Origin: Planctomycetota bacterium
GTDB lineage: Bacteria > Planctomycetota > PUPC01 > JACPCR01
Assembly (NCBI GenBank): GCA_016179685.1
Contig: JACPCR010000052.1
Coordinates: 1 to 64,000, forward strand
Direction of reading: 5' to 3'
Length of the DNA: 64,000 nt
The translations under genes were made by a program, and so were the position numbers. Positions 39,720 to 48,212 of the stretch are shown here, one piece after another (the stretch's first letter is position 1; each line of letters opens with the position of its first letter). The notes below the pieces were generated by a model, which did no database searches, was not told where the DNA came from, and worked only from the letters and a program-made list of their open reading frames with translations.

Positions 39720-40205
39720 ATGCCGGCTAAGACCTTTTACATCGAGACGAGTGTCTGGGGTTGCCTTGCCCCGGGGCAACCTCAGGACCGCAAGCGAATA
39801 GTCACGCGCCTTCTGAAACTACTGAATGGGACAGCAGGAACCTGCGCGATTTCCCCCGTGGTAGTCGCAGAGATTAACCTCGCTCCTGCCCGTGAGGCAG
39901 CAGAGATTCGGCGATACATGGCTTTAGTGCGGCCGATTCTCTGTCCTATCACAGAGGATGTGGAAGCTCTGGCTGGCGCATATGTCGAGGCAGGAGTCCT
40001 TCCGGAGCATCGGGAATCGGACGCGCTGCATGTAGCTTGCGCCACGTTTTATCAACTTGACTATGTGGTGAGTTGGAATCACCGGCACATGACCCGCCCC
40101 ATGAAAAGGCTTCAGTACGAAGCTGTTAATAGGCTCAACGGATACCTGAGAAGTCCCCTAATCTGCAATCCTGTGGAGGCTTTCGATGAATTACGAGGTG
40201 GATGA
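39720..40205 (+). CDS. PIN domain protein (putative toxin)
   Basis: FYIETSVWG, SPVVVAEI, ESDALHVACATFYQLDYVVSWNHRHM. Confidence 0.75.
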   Translation: MPAKTFYIETSVWGCLAPGQPQDRKRIVTRLLKLLNGTAGTCAISPVVVAEINLAPAREAAEIRRYMALVRPILCPITEDVEALAGAYVEAGVLPEHRESDALHVACATFYQLDYVVSWNHRHMTRPMKRLQYEAVNRLNGYLRSPLICNPVEAFDELRGG

Positions 40206-40407
40206 CTTGCTTGAGCACGTGGACGATTGGAAGCGGCAACTCCATGAAAAATTGAAAAAGATGAGTGCCTGTGAGCGAACTGCGTTCTGGAAGCGTCTGC
40301 AGAGCATGACTTCCTCTTCGAATCGATCCAGTGCAAAAGGACATGCAACTCCGAAACCGCCATCGAAGCCCAGATTGCGCCGGGTCAGCCGGTTCACAAG
40401 TTCCTAA
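40186..40407 (+). CDS. small partner protein overlapping the PIN gene (putative antitoxin)
   Basis: 73-aa ORF overlapping the PIN stop by 20 nt; charged helical MNYEVDDLLEHVDDWKRQLHEKLKKM. Confidence 0.4.
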   Translation: MNYEVDDLLEHVDDWKRQLHEKLKKMSACERTAFWKRLQSMTSSSNRSSAKGHATPKPPSKPRLRRVSRFTSS

Positions 40408-40440
40408 TTCACACAACAAGAACCAAAAGAATAAAAGGGT

Positions 40441-40560
40441 AAAAGAACTCAAGGGTTAGGCCTACGGGCCAGGCGGCAGCCGATGTGGCCGAAGCGAGAG
40501 CCGGGCGCGATGTTGTTCCGGCACGCCGCCCGGCAGCGGTCCGCGTGGTGCTGCTCGTAC
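40441..40560 (-). repeat. VR-like 3' end, copy 2
   Basis: translates as YEQHHADRCRAACRNNIAPGSRFGHIGCRLARRPNP*. Confidence 0.7.
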
Positions 40561-40630
40561 AACGGCTAGAGCCTGTCCGCGCCGCACAGCAAAGCGGCGC
40601 GGCAGGCAGGCCGTCACTTCAACGACTACG

Positions 40631-40720
40631 GGCTACGGGCCAGGCGGCAGCCGATGCCGCAGTTGCGGTCGCCGGACGCGTCACCGCTCCGGCACGCCGT
40701 CCGGCAGTCGCCCGCGCTCT
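40631..40720 (-). repeat. VR-like 3' end, copy 3
   Basis: translates as SAGDCRTACRSGDASGDRNCGIGCRLARSP*. Confidence 0.65.
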
Positions 40721-41256
40721 TTCGTTCAGTTTCCTCTTCTCCTCCTCCACAAGCCCAACTCAACCTTCTGACAGCAAGCGTTTAGGAAATTCCTCCTTCC
40801 TCCCAGACCTTCTTCGCCTGGTCGATCCGGCCATCCTGGGCCAGCGCCCGGAAGACCGCCGGCGCTTCTCGATCTCTCCATGGTGCGCGGTTTCCCCCTT
40901 CTCTCGCCAGGCCTTCGCCTCGTCCTTCGCCTTGAATTCGTTTTCCGCACCCTCCGCCCGCTTCTGCGTGATCTCGAACCGGTCGACGATCTCTCGAAAG
41001 TCGTCGGGATGCTCTGCGGCATACTCCTCTGCCGCTCGGAACATGCCGGCAATCGCCTCCACCTTATCCGTTGACAACGGTGTGGGGGTGGCGGCAGTCT
41101 CCCGACTGCCGGGTTTTTGCGTGGCGGCAGTCTGCCGGGGGATTTCAACAAAAACTTCTGCTGACCCGCAAAGTCCTCGTGGCGGACCGGGGCTTCATCG
41201 TTCCATGGTAGTATGTGGCCCCTTATTCTCATAGAATCACAATACTAAGAATTAGA

Positions 41257-41441
41257 CGCTTGTGGCCCCAAACTTGAAAAAACTTTTTAGGCTCGAGTTG
41301 CACAAGAATATTGTTGGAGTTCTCAAGCTTTTTTCAAGCAAAGCATTTCACGGTGGTGTTCGGCCTGCTGACCCGATATAACATGGATTCAGGGACAAGG
41401 GACAAATGGAATCCGCGAGCCCGAAGGGTGCAACGGATTTC
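41257..41441 (-). repeat. composite hairpin leader, copy VI
   Basis: minus strand: GAAATCCGTTGCACCCTTCGGGCTCGCGGATTCC, then GTGCAACTCGAGCCTAAAAAGTTTTTTCAAGTTTGGGGCC. Confidence 0.7.
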
Positions 41442-41477
41442 AGAGGAGTTTCGTTTGGACTTGCGACGAAGGCGCTT

Positions 41478-42230
41478 ATGAACCAGGAACCGATTCTTGA
41501 CGAAATGGCTCTGGGGAGGTGGGAACAACTTGGCGGTCCCCGATTGATCCAGGAAATGATCGGTCTGTTTCTCGAGAATATGCCGGAAAAAATAGAGGGC
41601 GCGAGGACGGCTCTGTCCGCCGGGCACCTGGAGGCGTTGTCGCGGGCCGCGCATGGCATGGTCTCCAGCGGGGGGAATGTGGGCGCCCGTCGCTTGCAGG
41701 CGCTCGCCAGAGAATTGGAGGTGGCGGCCCTCGAAGACCGGCCGAATTCAATTCCAGGATTGTTCGAGAATTTGGAAACCACGTTCGAGCAGACGAGAGC
41801 CCTCCTGGAGGAGAAAAAGAGAAAAACCGGGACGTTGAAGAAAATCGCGGTGGTCGAAGATAACCCGGACAATCGCCTGCTCCTCCGGGCGATCCTGGAA
41901 ACGAGGTACGAGATGCTCGAATTTGAGACGGGTCAGGATGCCCTCCAGGGTCTTGAAACGGAGATGCCGGACCTGGTTCTGCTGGACATTTCGCTCCCGG
42001 ACTTGGAGGGGACGGAGCTGCTGAAAAAACTTCGGGCCCACGAGAAGCTTCGATCGCTTCCGGTCATTGCATGGACGGCCCACGCGATGACCGGAGACCG
42101 CGAGAAGTATCTTTCCATGGGCTTCGACGGCTATGTTTCGAAGCCCATCGTGGATGAAGCGGAACTGGTGACCGCGATGGAGCGCTTGCTCGATCGCCGT
42201 GCCGGGAATCCCTCAGCACATTTCTCATGA
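41478..42230 (+). CDS. Hpt domain + response-regulator receiver protein
   Basis: LSRAAHGMVSSGGNVGA (Hpt); IAVVEDNPDNRLLLRAIL...PDLVLLDISLPDLEG...VSKP (REC). Confidence 0.8.
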   Translation: MNQEPILDEMALGRWEQLGGPRLIQEMIGLFLENMPEKIEGARTALSAGHLEALSRAAHGMVSSGGNVGARRLQALARELEVAALEDRPNSIPGLFENLETTFEQTRALLEEKKRKTGTLKKIAVVEDNPDNRLLLRAILETRYEMLEFETGQDALQGLETEMPDLVLLDISLPDLEGTELLKKLRAHEKLRSLPVIAWTAHAMTGDREKYLSMGFDGYVSKPIVDEAELVTAMERLLDRRAGNPSAHFS

Positions 42231-42271
42231 GCAATCTTGCACCATCGATGAATCTCAAAGGCTGAGGCGTC

Positions 42272-44068
42272 ATGAAGTCGGGCACGGAAAGAAAAATCCA
42301 TCTCGGGTTTGGGGCCGCGCTCCTGTTCGTGGGGATCGTCAGTTGGTGTTCCTACCGCAGCACGACCCGCCTGGCCGCAGCGGCGCAACGGCTTGACGCT
42401 GCGCATCTGACGAAGACGAAGTTTGAGGCTCTTTTTTCGGACATTACGGATGCAGAGTCGAGTCAGCGCGGCTACCTGATCACGGGATCGGAGGCCTACT
42501 TGGCGCCTTACCATGAGACTCTGAAAGGGATTGATGACCAGTTCGATGAATTGGAAAGGTTGACCCGGGACCATCCGGGGCTGCGGCGCCACCTGGAGCA
42601 GCTCAAGCCCTTGATTGAGGCCAGGCTATCGCGCCTCGGCGACACCCTGCGGGCACGAAACGAGAAGGGCTTTGAAGCGGCGTTGGTGATGGTTCAATCG
42701 GGTCAGGGGAAGGAGGCGATGGACCGTATCCGGCGAGAGATGGAACAAGTGATCCTGGAGGAGGAGGCTTCGCTGAGCCAGAAGCAAAGCGAGGCGGAGA
42801 TAACCGCTCAGACGACTCTGTGGCTCGTGGCAGGGGGTGGTCTGCTGGCCACGGTGCTGGTGGTGATCGCGGGTTTCTTGGTGCACCGAGACTTTCAGGA
42901 ACGGACGCGGCTTGCGCAGGAATTGCAGGAACGAAATACGGTGCTCCAGAATGCGGTTGAAGGCATCTCGCGCCTAGATGATCAGGGTCGTTACGTGTCG
43001 GTGAACATGGCCTATGCCCAATTCACGGGATATGAGCCCAATGAGATGATCGGAATGGATTGGACAAAGACGGTGCATCCGGACGACTTGGAGAAGGTGC
43101 GAACGGCCTATCAAACGATGTTGCATCAGGGCAAGGGCGAGGCGGAGGCCCGGGGAATCCGGCGTGACGGGTCCGTTTTCTACAAAGCGGTTACGCTGGT
43201 GCGCTTGCTGGACCGAGGCAACCGTCCGGCGGGCCACTACTTCTTCATGAAAGACATCACGGACCGGAAGCAAGCGGAGCAGGCGTTGTTGAAGGCGAAG
43301 GAGGCCGCGGAAAAGGCAAGTCAAGTGAAGAGTCGGTTTCTGGCGAACATGAGCCACGAACTGAGGACTCCGTTGAATTCCGTGATTGGTTTTGCGAATA
43401 TCCTGATGAAAAACAAGGAAAAGCATTTTGCTGATCGGGACCTTCAGTATCTGGAGAGAATCCGAGACAACGGCCTGCACCTTCTCGAGCTGGTCAACGG
43501 CGTGCTGGACATCTCCCAGGTAGAAGCGGGAAAGACGCACCTGGAGATCACGAGGGTCTCCCTGGACTCCCTGATCCGTGAGGTGCTGGCGACGTTGGAA
43601 GGCCAGACGAGAAACAAGGATGTCTCGATGCGCCTCGATTCCCCGGATGGACTGCGGCCCTTCGAGACGGATGAGCGCAAGCTGAGGCAGGTTCTGGTCA
43701 ACCTCATCAGCAATGCGGCGAAATTCACGAAAAAAGGCAGTGTCACGGTGCGGGTCCTGGCCGGCCCTGAGACCGGCGAACCCGCACGTCTGGACGTTAT
43801 CGACACGGGCATTGGCATCCCGCAAGAACGCCTTGAGGCCATCTTCGAGGCCTTCGAACAGGCGGACAGGGATACGGGAAGGCGTTTTGGAGGTAGCGGG
43901 CTCGGGTTGACCATCACCCGATCGTTGTGTCGGCTCATGGGATATCGTCTGGAGGTCAGCAGCGAGGTAGAAAATGGGTCGACGTTCAGCGTCATCTTTT
44001 CTCCGGGAATCGGGGAACGAGAGACGCCGATCGGCGTTGGTCGGGGGGAGAAGGATGTGCTCGTATGA
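42272..44068 (+). CDS. CHASE3-like/PAS sensor histidine kinase
   Basis: CHASE3-like DAESSQRGYLITGSEAYLAPY, PAS, HisKA KSRFLANMSHELRTPLNSVIG, HATPase DTGIGIPQERLEAIFEAF and GGSGLGLTI. Confidence 0.92.
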   Translation: MKSGTERKIHLGFGAALLFVGIVSWCSYRSTTRLAAAAQRLDAAHLTKTKFEALFSDITDAESSQRGYLITGSEAYLAPYHETLKGIDDQFDELERLTRDHPGLRRHLEQLKPLIEARLSRLGDTLRARNEKGFEAALVMVQSGQGKEAMDRIRREMEQVILEEEASLSQKQSEAEITAQTTLWLVAGGGLLATVLVVIAGFLVHRDFQERTRLAQELQERNTVLQNAVEGISRLDDQGRYVSVNMAYAQFTGYEPNEMIGMDWTKTVHPDDLEKVRTAYQTMLHQGKGEAEARGIRRDGSVFYKAVTLVRLLDRGNRPAGHYFFMKDITDRKQAEQALLKAKEAAEKASQVKSRFLANMSHELRTPLNSVIGFANILMKNKEKHFADRDLQYLERIRDNGLHLLELVNGVLDISQVEAGKTHLEITRVSLDSLIREVLATLEGQTRNKDVSMRLDSPDGLRPFETDERKLRQVLVNLISNAAKFTKKGSVTVRVLAGPETGEPARLDVIDTGIGIPQERLEAIFEAFEQADRDTGRRFGGSGLGLTITRSLCRLMGYRLEVSSEVENGSTFSVIFSPGIGERETPIGVGRGEKDVLV

Positions 44069-45657
44069 TCAACGGAACGGACGATCTGAAGCATTTGTAC
44101 CGGCAAGGCATGGCCGCGCGGATTGACGCCCTCGAGGCGGCCAGGAAATCCTTGGAGAAGCAGGGGACTCCGGCGGTGGAATCCATTCGCCGCATCGCCC
44201 ATTCCCTGCGGGGCTCCGGAGGCAGCTTCGGTTTCCCTGAAGTGACGGAGGCCGCTGGGGCACTCGAAGACGCCCCGGACGGGGAGATTCTTTCCAGGCT
44301 CGAGAAGCTCCTCGACGTCCTGCGGGAAATCGCTTCGGGCGGCGACGCGGAAACAACGAAAGTCCTGATCATCGATGACGACCCGGAAAGCACGCTTCTC
44401 CTCCGGGCGGTGCTCTCCAGGCCGGGCCGGGAAATCCTGGCCGCGGAGACCGCAGCAAAGGCGGAATCCATCCTGGCGGATACCCGGGTGTCCCTGATCC
44501 TCCTCGACCTTGTCCTGCCGGACACGGACGGGCGGAATCTACTCGTGCGGCTGCGAAGCCGGCCGGCCACCGCGGCCGTTCCCATCGTGGTCCTGAGCGC
44601 CTTGAGCGGCTCACAACCGAAGACGGAGTGTTTTGCGCTCGGGGCGGACGATGTACTCGAGAAGCCGTTCAACCCGGAGACTCTTTCGGCGTCCCTGGCG
44701 GCGAGGCTGCACCGCTCTGCCGTCCAACTGCGAGAATCGCGCCGGGACGCTCTGACCGGGTTGCCGAACCGGGCAGCGTTCTGCGAGTCGTTCCTCAGCG
44801 CCGTCTCCCTGGCGGCGCGGCATCGGGAGGCGCTTTCCATCGGGATCGCGGACCTGGACTATTTCAAATCGGTGAACGACTCCTATGGGCATGCCACGGG
44901 GGACCGGGTGCTGAGACAAGCCGCTTCGCTTTTTTCGAAGACCCTGAGGAAGTCCGATATCGTGGCGCGGTGGGGCGGTGAAGAGTTTGTGATCCTCTTC
45001 CCCATCACCCAGCAGGAGGGCGCAGTCCGCGCCCTCGAGAAAACGCTCGACGCTTTCCGGGCCGAGGCCTTCCAGTTGGAGGACGGCCGAGCCTTCCAGG
45101 TGACCTTCTCCGCCGGCGTTGTGCCGGTGACGGCGGACAGCTCAGTGGAAGAGGCGGTGAAGGAGGCGGACCGCTTTCTGTACCTTGCGAAAGGGGCGGG
45201 CAGGAATTGCATTCTTCCCTCTGAAGGGCAAATCCCTTCCGTGCGCCGAACGATCCTCCTGGTGGAAGATGACGAGGTCACGGCCGCGCTGATCCGACAT
45301 CGGCTGGGACGGGAAGGCATGGAGGTCCTGCACCAATCGGACGGCAGCGAGGCCGTGACCGTGGCGGCCCAGATTTCTCCCTCCCTCGTGATCCTGGACG
45401 TGAAGGTGCCCGGACTGGACGGATTCGGGGTCCTGAGACGTCTGCGCCTGATGCCTTCGTATGCCGGAGTGCCCATCGTGATGCTGACCTCGCTGGGGAA
45501 CGAAAGGGACATCTCGAGGGGGTTCAGCTTGGGTGCTGACGACTACATCCTCAAGCCCTTCTCGCCCGTGGAGCTGGTGGCGCGGGTCCTGCGCCTCTTG
45601 AGCAGGCACTCGACACCGGCAACCAGCCGTGACCGTGCCCCGGCCTCCAGGTGGTGA
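44065..45657 (+). CDS. Hpt-REC-GGDEF-REC protein (putative diguanylate cyclase)
   Basis: RIAHSLRGSGGSFGF, LIIDDDPESTLLLRAVL, RWGGEEFVILFP, C-terminal LLVEDDEVTAALI...DYILKPF. Confidence 0.9.
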   Translation: MINGTDDLKHLYRQGMAARIDALEAARKSLEKQGTPAVESIRRIAHSLRGSGGSFGFPEVTEAAGALEDAPDGEILSRLEKLLDVLREIASGGDAETTKVLIIDDDPESTLLLRAVLSRPGREILAAETAAKAESILADTRVSLILLDLVLPDTDGRNLLVRLRSRPATAAVPIVVLSALSGSQPKTECFALGADDVLEKPFNPETLSASLAARLHRSAVQLRESRRDALTGLPNRAAFCESFLSAVSLAARHREALSIGIADLDYFKSVNDSYGHATGDRVLRQAASLFSKTLRKSDIVARWGGEEFVILFPITQQEGAVRALEKTLDAFRAEAFQLEDGRAFQVTFSAGVVPVTADSSVEEAVKEADRFLYLAKGAGRNCILPSEGQIPSVRRTILLVEDDEVTAALIRHRLGREGMEVLHQSDGSEAVTVAAQISPSLVILDVKVPGLDGFGVLRRLRLMPSYAGVPIVMLTSLGNERDISRGFSLGADDYILKPFSPVELVARVLRLLSRHSTPATSRDRAPASRW

Positions 45658-45721
45658 CAGTGCAGCGATCATCGCGCAGGATGGGTCTGCAGAAACGAGG
45701 CGTTCCCGCCAAGGCGTTTCC

Positions 45722-46780
45722 ATGAGCTGGGTGACCCGTTTCCCGATGCACGAGCGCGTGATGCTGCTTCTGGTGCTCGGCATTGCGCTGCTGCTGGCCT
45801 TCTCGGCATTCTTCGCCGTCTCCACCGTTGTGCTCCGCATCCGCAACGACCTCAAGAGGAAACGATGGGCGAAGCGTGAGGCTCGCTGGCAGCCGATCCT
45901 GCTGGACGTGCTGGCCGGGGAACGGGAGCCCGACGCCCTGTGGGCGTGTGTCGGCGCGGGGGATCACCTCTATTTCATCGATTACCTCATGCGGTATGCA
46001 CGGCGGCTGCGCGGGGAGGAGCGAATGGTGCTGTCGCGGCTGGCGGGCCCCTATCTGAAGGATGTGGCCAAACGACTGCGTCGAGGCGACGTGGAGCAGC
46101 GGGCCCGGGCCGCAGAGACGCTGGGCACGCTGGACCTGCAAACCTATGCGGCGGAAGTGGTGGGGGCGTTGAAAGACCCTTCTCCGCTGGTCGCCATGGT
46201 CGCGGCGCGCGCCCTCGCCCGGCGCGAGCACCCCCAATTCGTGGTCGCCGTTCTCGACCAGCTCCACCGTTTCGACAACTGGAGCACGAGTTTCCTGGCG
46301 TCCATGCTCGCCGCAGTGGGACCGGATGCCTCGCCGCACCTGAGAGGGATGCTGCCCGACAGGGGAGTGCCGGTCCGGGTGCGTGTGGTGGCCGCGGAAA
46401 CGCTCGCGCGGCTGCATGACGTGGGGGCGGCGGATGGGGCGGCCCGATTGCTCGCGGAGGAGGGGGACCGGGACCTGCTGGCGGCGGCCCTGCGTCTCCT
46501 GGGACAGGTGGGGCGGCCGGTGCACGTGCCGCCGGTCCGAGTCCTGTGCGCCTCACCGGATTTCGTGGTCCGCTCGTGCGCTGTGGAGATTCTGGGACAG
46601 CTTGGGACGCCAGAAGACGCGTCGCTCCTCGGCGCCGCCATGGACGATCCGTCCCTCTGGGTGGCGCGCCATGCGGCCCGGGCACTGCAAAAGATTGGGG
46701 GCGACGGGGCCCTCGAAGCCTTGGCCGCCTCGAACCATCCCCGGGCCGCGCTGGCTCGCGAAGTGCTCGCCCAGGATTAG
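45722..46780 (+). CDS. membrane-anchored HEAT-repeat protein
   Basis: N-terminal TM then helical repeats such as VVGALKDPSPLVAMVAARALAR, LLGAAMDDPSLWVARHAARALQKIG. Confidence 0.8.
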   Translation: MSWVTRFPMHERVMLLLVLGIALLLAFSAFFAVSTVVLRIRNDLKRKRWAKREARWQPILLDVLAGEREPDALWACVGAGDHLYFIDYLMRYARRLRGEERMVLSRLAGPYLKDVAKRLRRGDVEQRARAAETLGTLDLQTYAAEVVGALKDPSPLVAMVAARALARREHPQFVVAVLDQLHRFDNWSTSFLASMLAAVGPDASPHLRGMLPDRGVPVRVRVVAAETLARLHDVGAADGAARLLAEEGDRDLLAAALRLLGQVGRPVHVPPVRVLCASPDFVVRSCAVEILGQLGTPEDASLLGAAMDDPSLWVARHAARALQKIGGDGALEALAASNHPRAALAREVLAQD

Positions 46781-46790
46781 AGGACGCGTC

Positions 46791-48212
46791 ATGCCTGTCG
46801 ATGTGGGTTGGCTGTTCCTCGATTTCTTCAATCTCCTCGTGCTCGCCTATTTCGTGGTGCTCAACACCTTCTACCTCGTCACGTCGGTCTTCGCCTTCAA
46901 CGCCCTCCGAAAATACGCCCGACAACTGAGGTCCGTCGATGTCGAGAGCCTCATGGCGTCGGGGGCCGCCCCTCCGATCACCTTGCTCGCCCCGGCCTAC
47001 AACGAGGAGGCCACCTGCGTCCAGGCCGTCCGGTCGCTCCTGACCCTGAAATACCCGGAATATGAAATCCTGGTGATCAACGACGGGTCTCGGGACCGCA
47101 CGCTCGATCGTTTGACCGAAGCGTTCGACCTGGCCGCCGCCGCGAGGGCGCCCAGCGCGGAACTGCGCACCGCACCCGTCCGCGGCATCTACCACAGCCG
47201 CCAGCATCCCAACCTGTGGGTTATCGACAAGGAAAACGGCGGCAAGGCGGACGCCCTCAACGTGGGCCTGACCTTCTGCCAGACACCGCTGTTCTGTGCC
47301 ATGGACGCGGACAGCCTGCTGGAACGGGAAGCCCTGATGCGCGTCGCCCGCCCGTTCCTGGAAGAGGGAAACACGATCGCCGCGGGCGGCATCATCCGCA
47401 TCGTCAACGGGTGCACGGTCGAAAGGGGGACCCTCTCCGACGTCCAGCTTCCCCGAAAGCTCCTGCCGCAATTCCAGGTGCTGGAGTATCTTCGAGCCTT
47501 CTTGAGCGGTCGCATGGGCTGGGCTGCCCTGGATGCCACCCTCATCATCTCCGGAGCGTTCGGGCTCTTTCGCCGCTCCATCGTCGTCGAGGCAGGCGGC
47601 TATACGACGGATACGGTCGGCGAGGACATGGAGCTGGTGGTGCGATTGCACCGATACTGCCGCGAAAAGCACATCGCCTATCGAATCACGTTTGTCCCCG
47701 ATCCGGTGGCCTGGACGGAGTGTCCGGAATCCCTGCGCGTCCTGGGTCGGCAGAGGGACCGGTGGCAGCGGGGCCTGATCGACAGTCTTTGGCGTCACCG
47801 GCGGATACTTCTGAACCCCTCCTACGGCCGGATTGGCCTGCTGGCCTACCCCTATTTCTTCTTTCTCGAGATGCTGGGCCCCCTGATCGAGGCGGCCGGC
47901 TACGTGTGCTTTGTGATCACGGTCACCCTGGGCCGGGCGTCGGAGTCCTACATGCTGGCCTTCCTCATGGTCGCCCTGGCCTTCGGCGTCGCCCTGTCCC
48001 TCTCGGCGGTCGCCCTCGAGGAGCTTTCCCTGCAGCGCTATCCCCGATTTCGGGACCTTTTGCACCTTTTCTTCCTCGCCATCCTGGAGAATTTCGGTTA
48101 CCGGCAATTGTGCAATTTTTGGCGGGTCCGTGGCACCTTCTCCATGATCCTCCGACGCCGCGGCTGGGGCAGCATGGAACGAAAAGGATTCCAGACGGGG
48201 AAATCCTCATGA
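46791..48212 (+). CDS. family 2 processive-type glycosyltransferase
   Basis: LAPAYNEEATCVQAVRSLL, INDGSRD, CAMDADS, GEDMELVVRLHR, QRDRWQRG (QxxRW), TM helices. Confidence 0.93.
   Translation: MPVDVGWLFLDFFNLLVLAYFVVLNTFYLVTSVFAFNALRKYARQLRSVDVESLMASGAAPPITLLAPAYNEEATCVQAVRSLLTLKYPEYEILVINDGSRDRTLDRLTEAFDLAAAARAPSAELRTAPVRGIYHSRQHPNLWVIDKENGGKADALNVGLTFCQTPLFCAMDADSLLEREALMRVARPFLEEGNTIAAGGIIRIVNGCTVERGTLSDVQLPRKLLPQFQVLEYLRAFLSGRMGWAALDATLIISGAFGLFRRSIVVEAGGYTTDTVGEDMELVVRLHRYCREKHIAYRITFVPDPVAWTECPESLRVLGRQRDRWQRGLIDSLWRHRRILLNPSYGRIGLLAYPYFFFLEMLGPLIEAAGYVCFVITVTLGRASESYMLAFLMVALAFGVALSLSAVALEELSLQRYPRFRDLLHLFFLAILENFGYRQLCNFWRVRGTFSMILRRRGWGSMERKGFQTGKSS

Noticed and set aside
39408-40720. 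Treating one of the VR-like blocks as the DGR template repeat
   Set aside because: None has adenines at all variable positions; each behaves like a mutated variable repeat, and no RT is present.
39408-40720. CRISPR or integron attC array
   Set aside because: Only three imperfect, irregularly spaced units, translatable to a known protein C-terminus; no spacers, Cas or integrase genes.
45987-48107. 706-aa minus-strand ORF
   Set aside because: Antisense to the HEAT and GT2 genes; P/R/A-rich, no domain signal.
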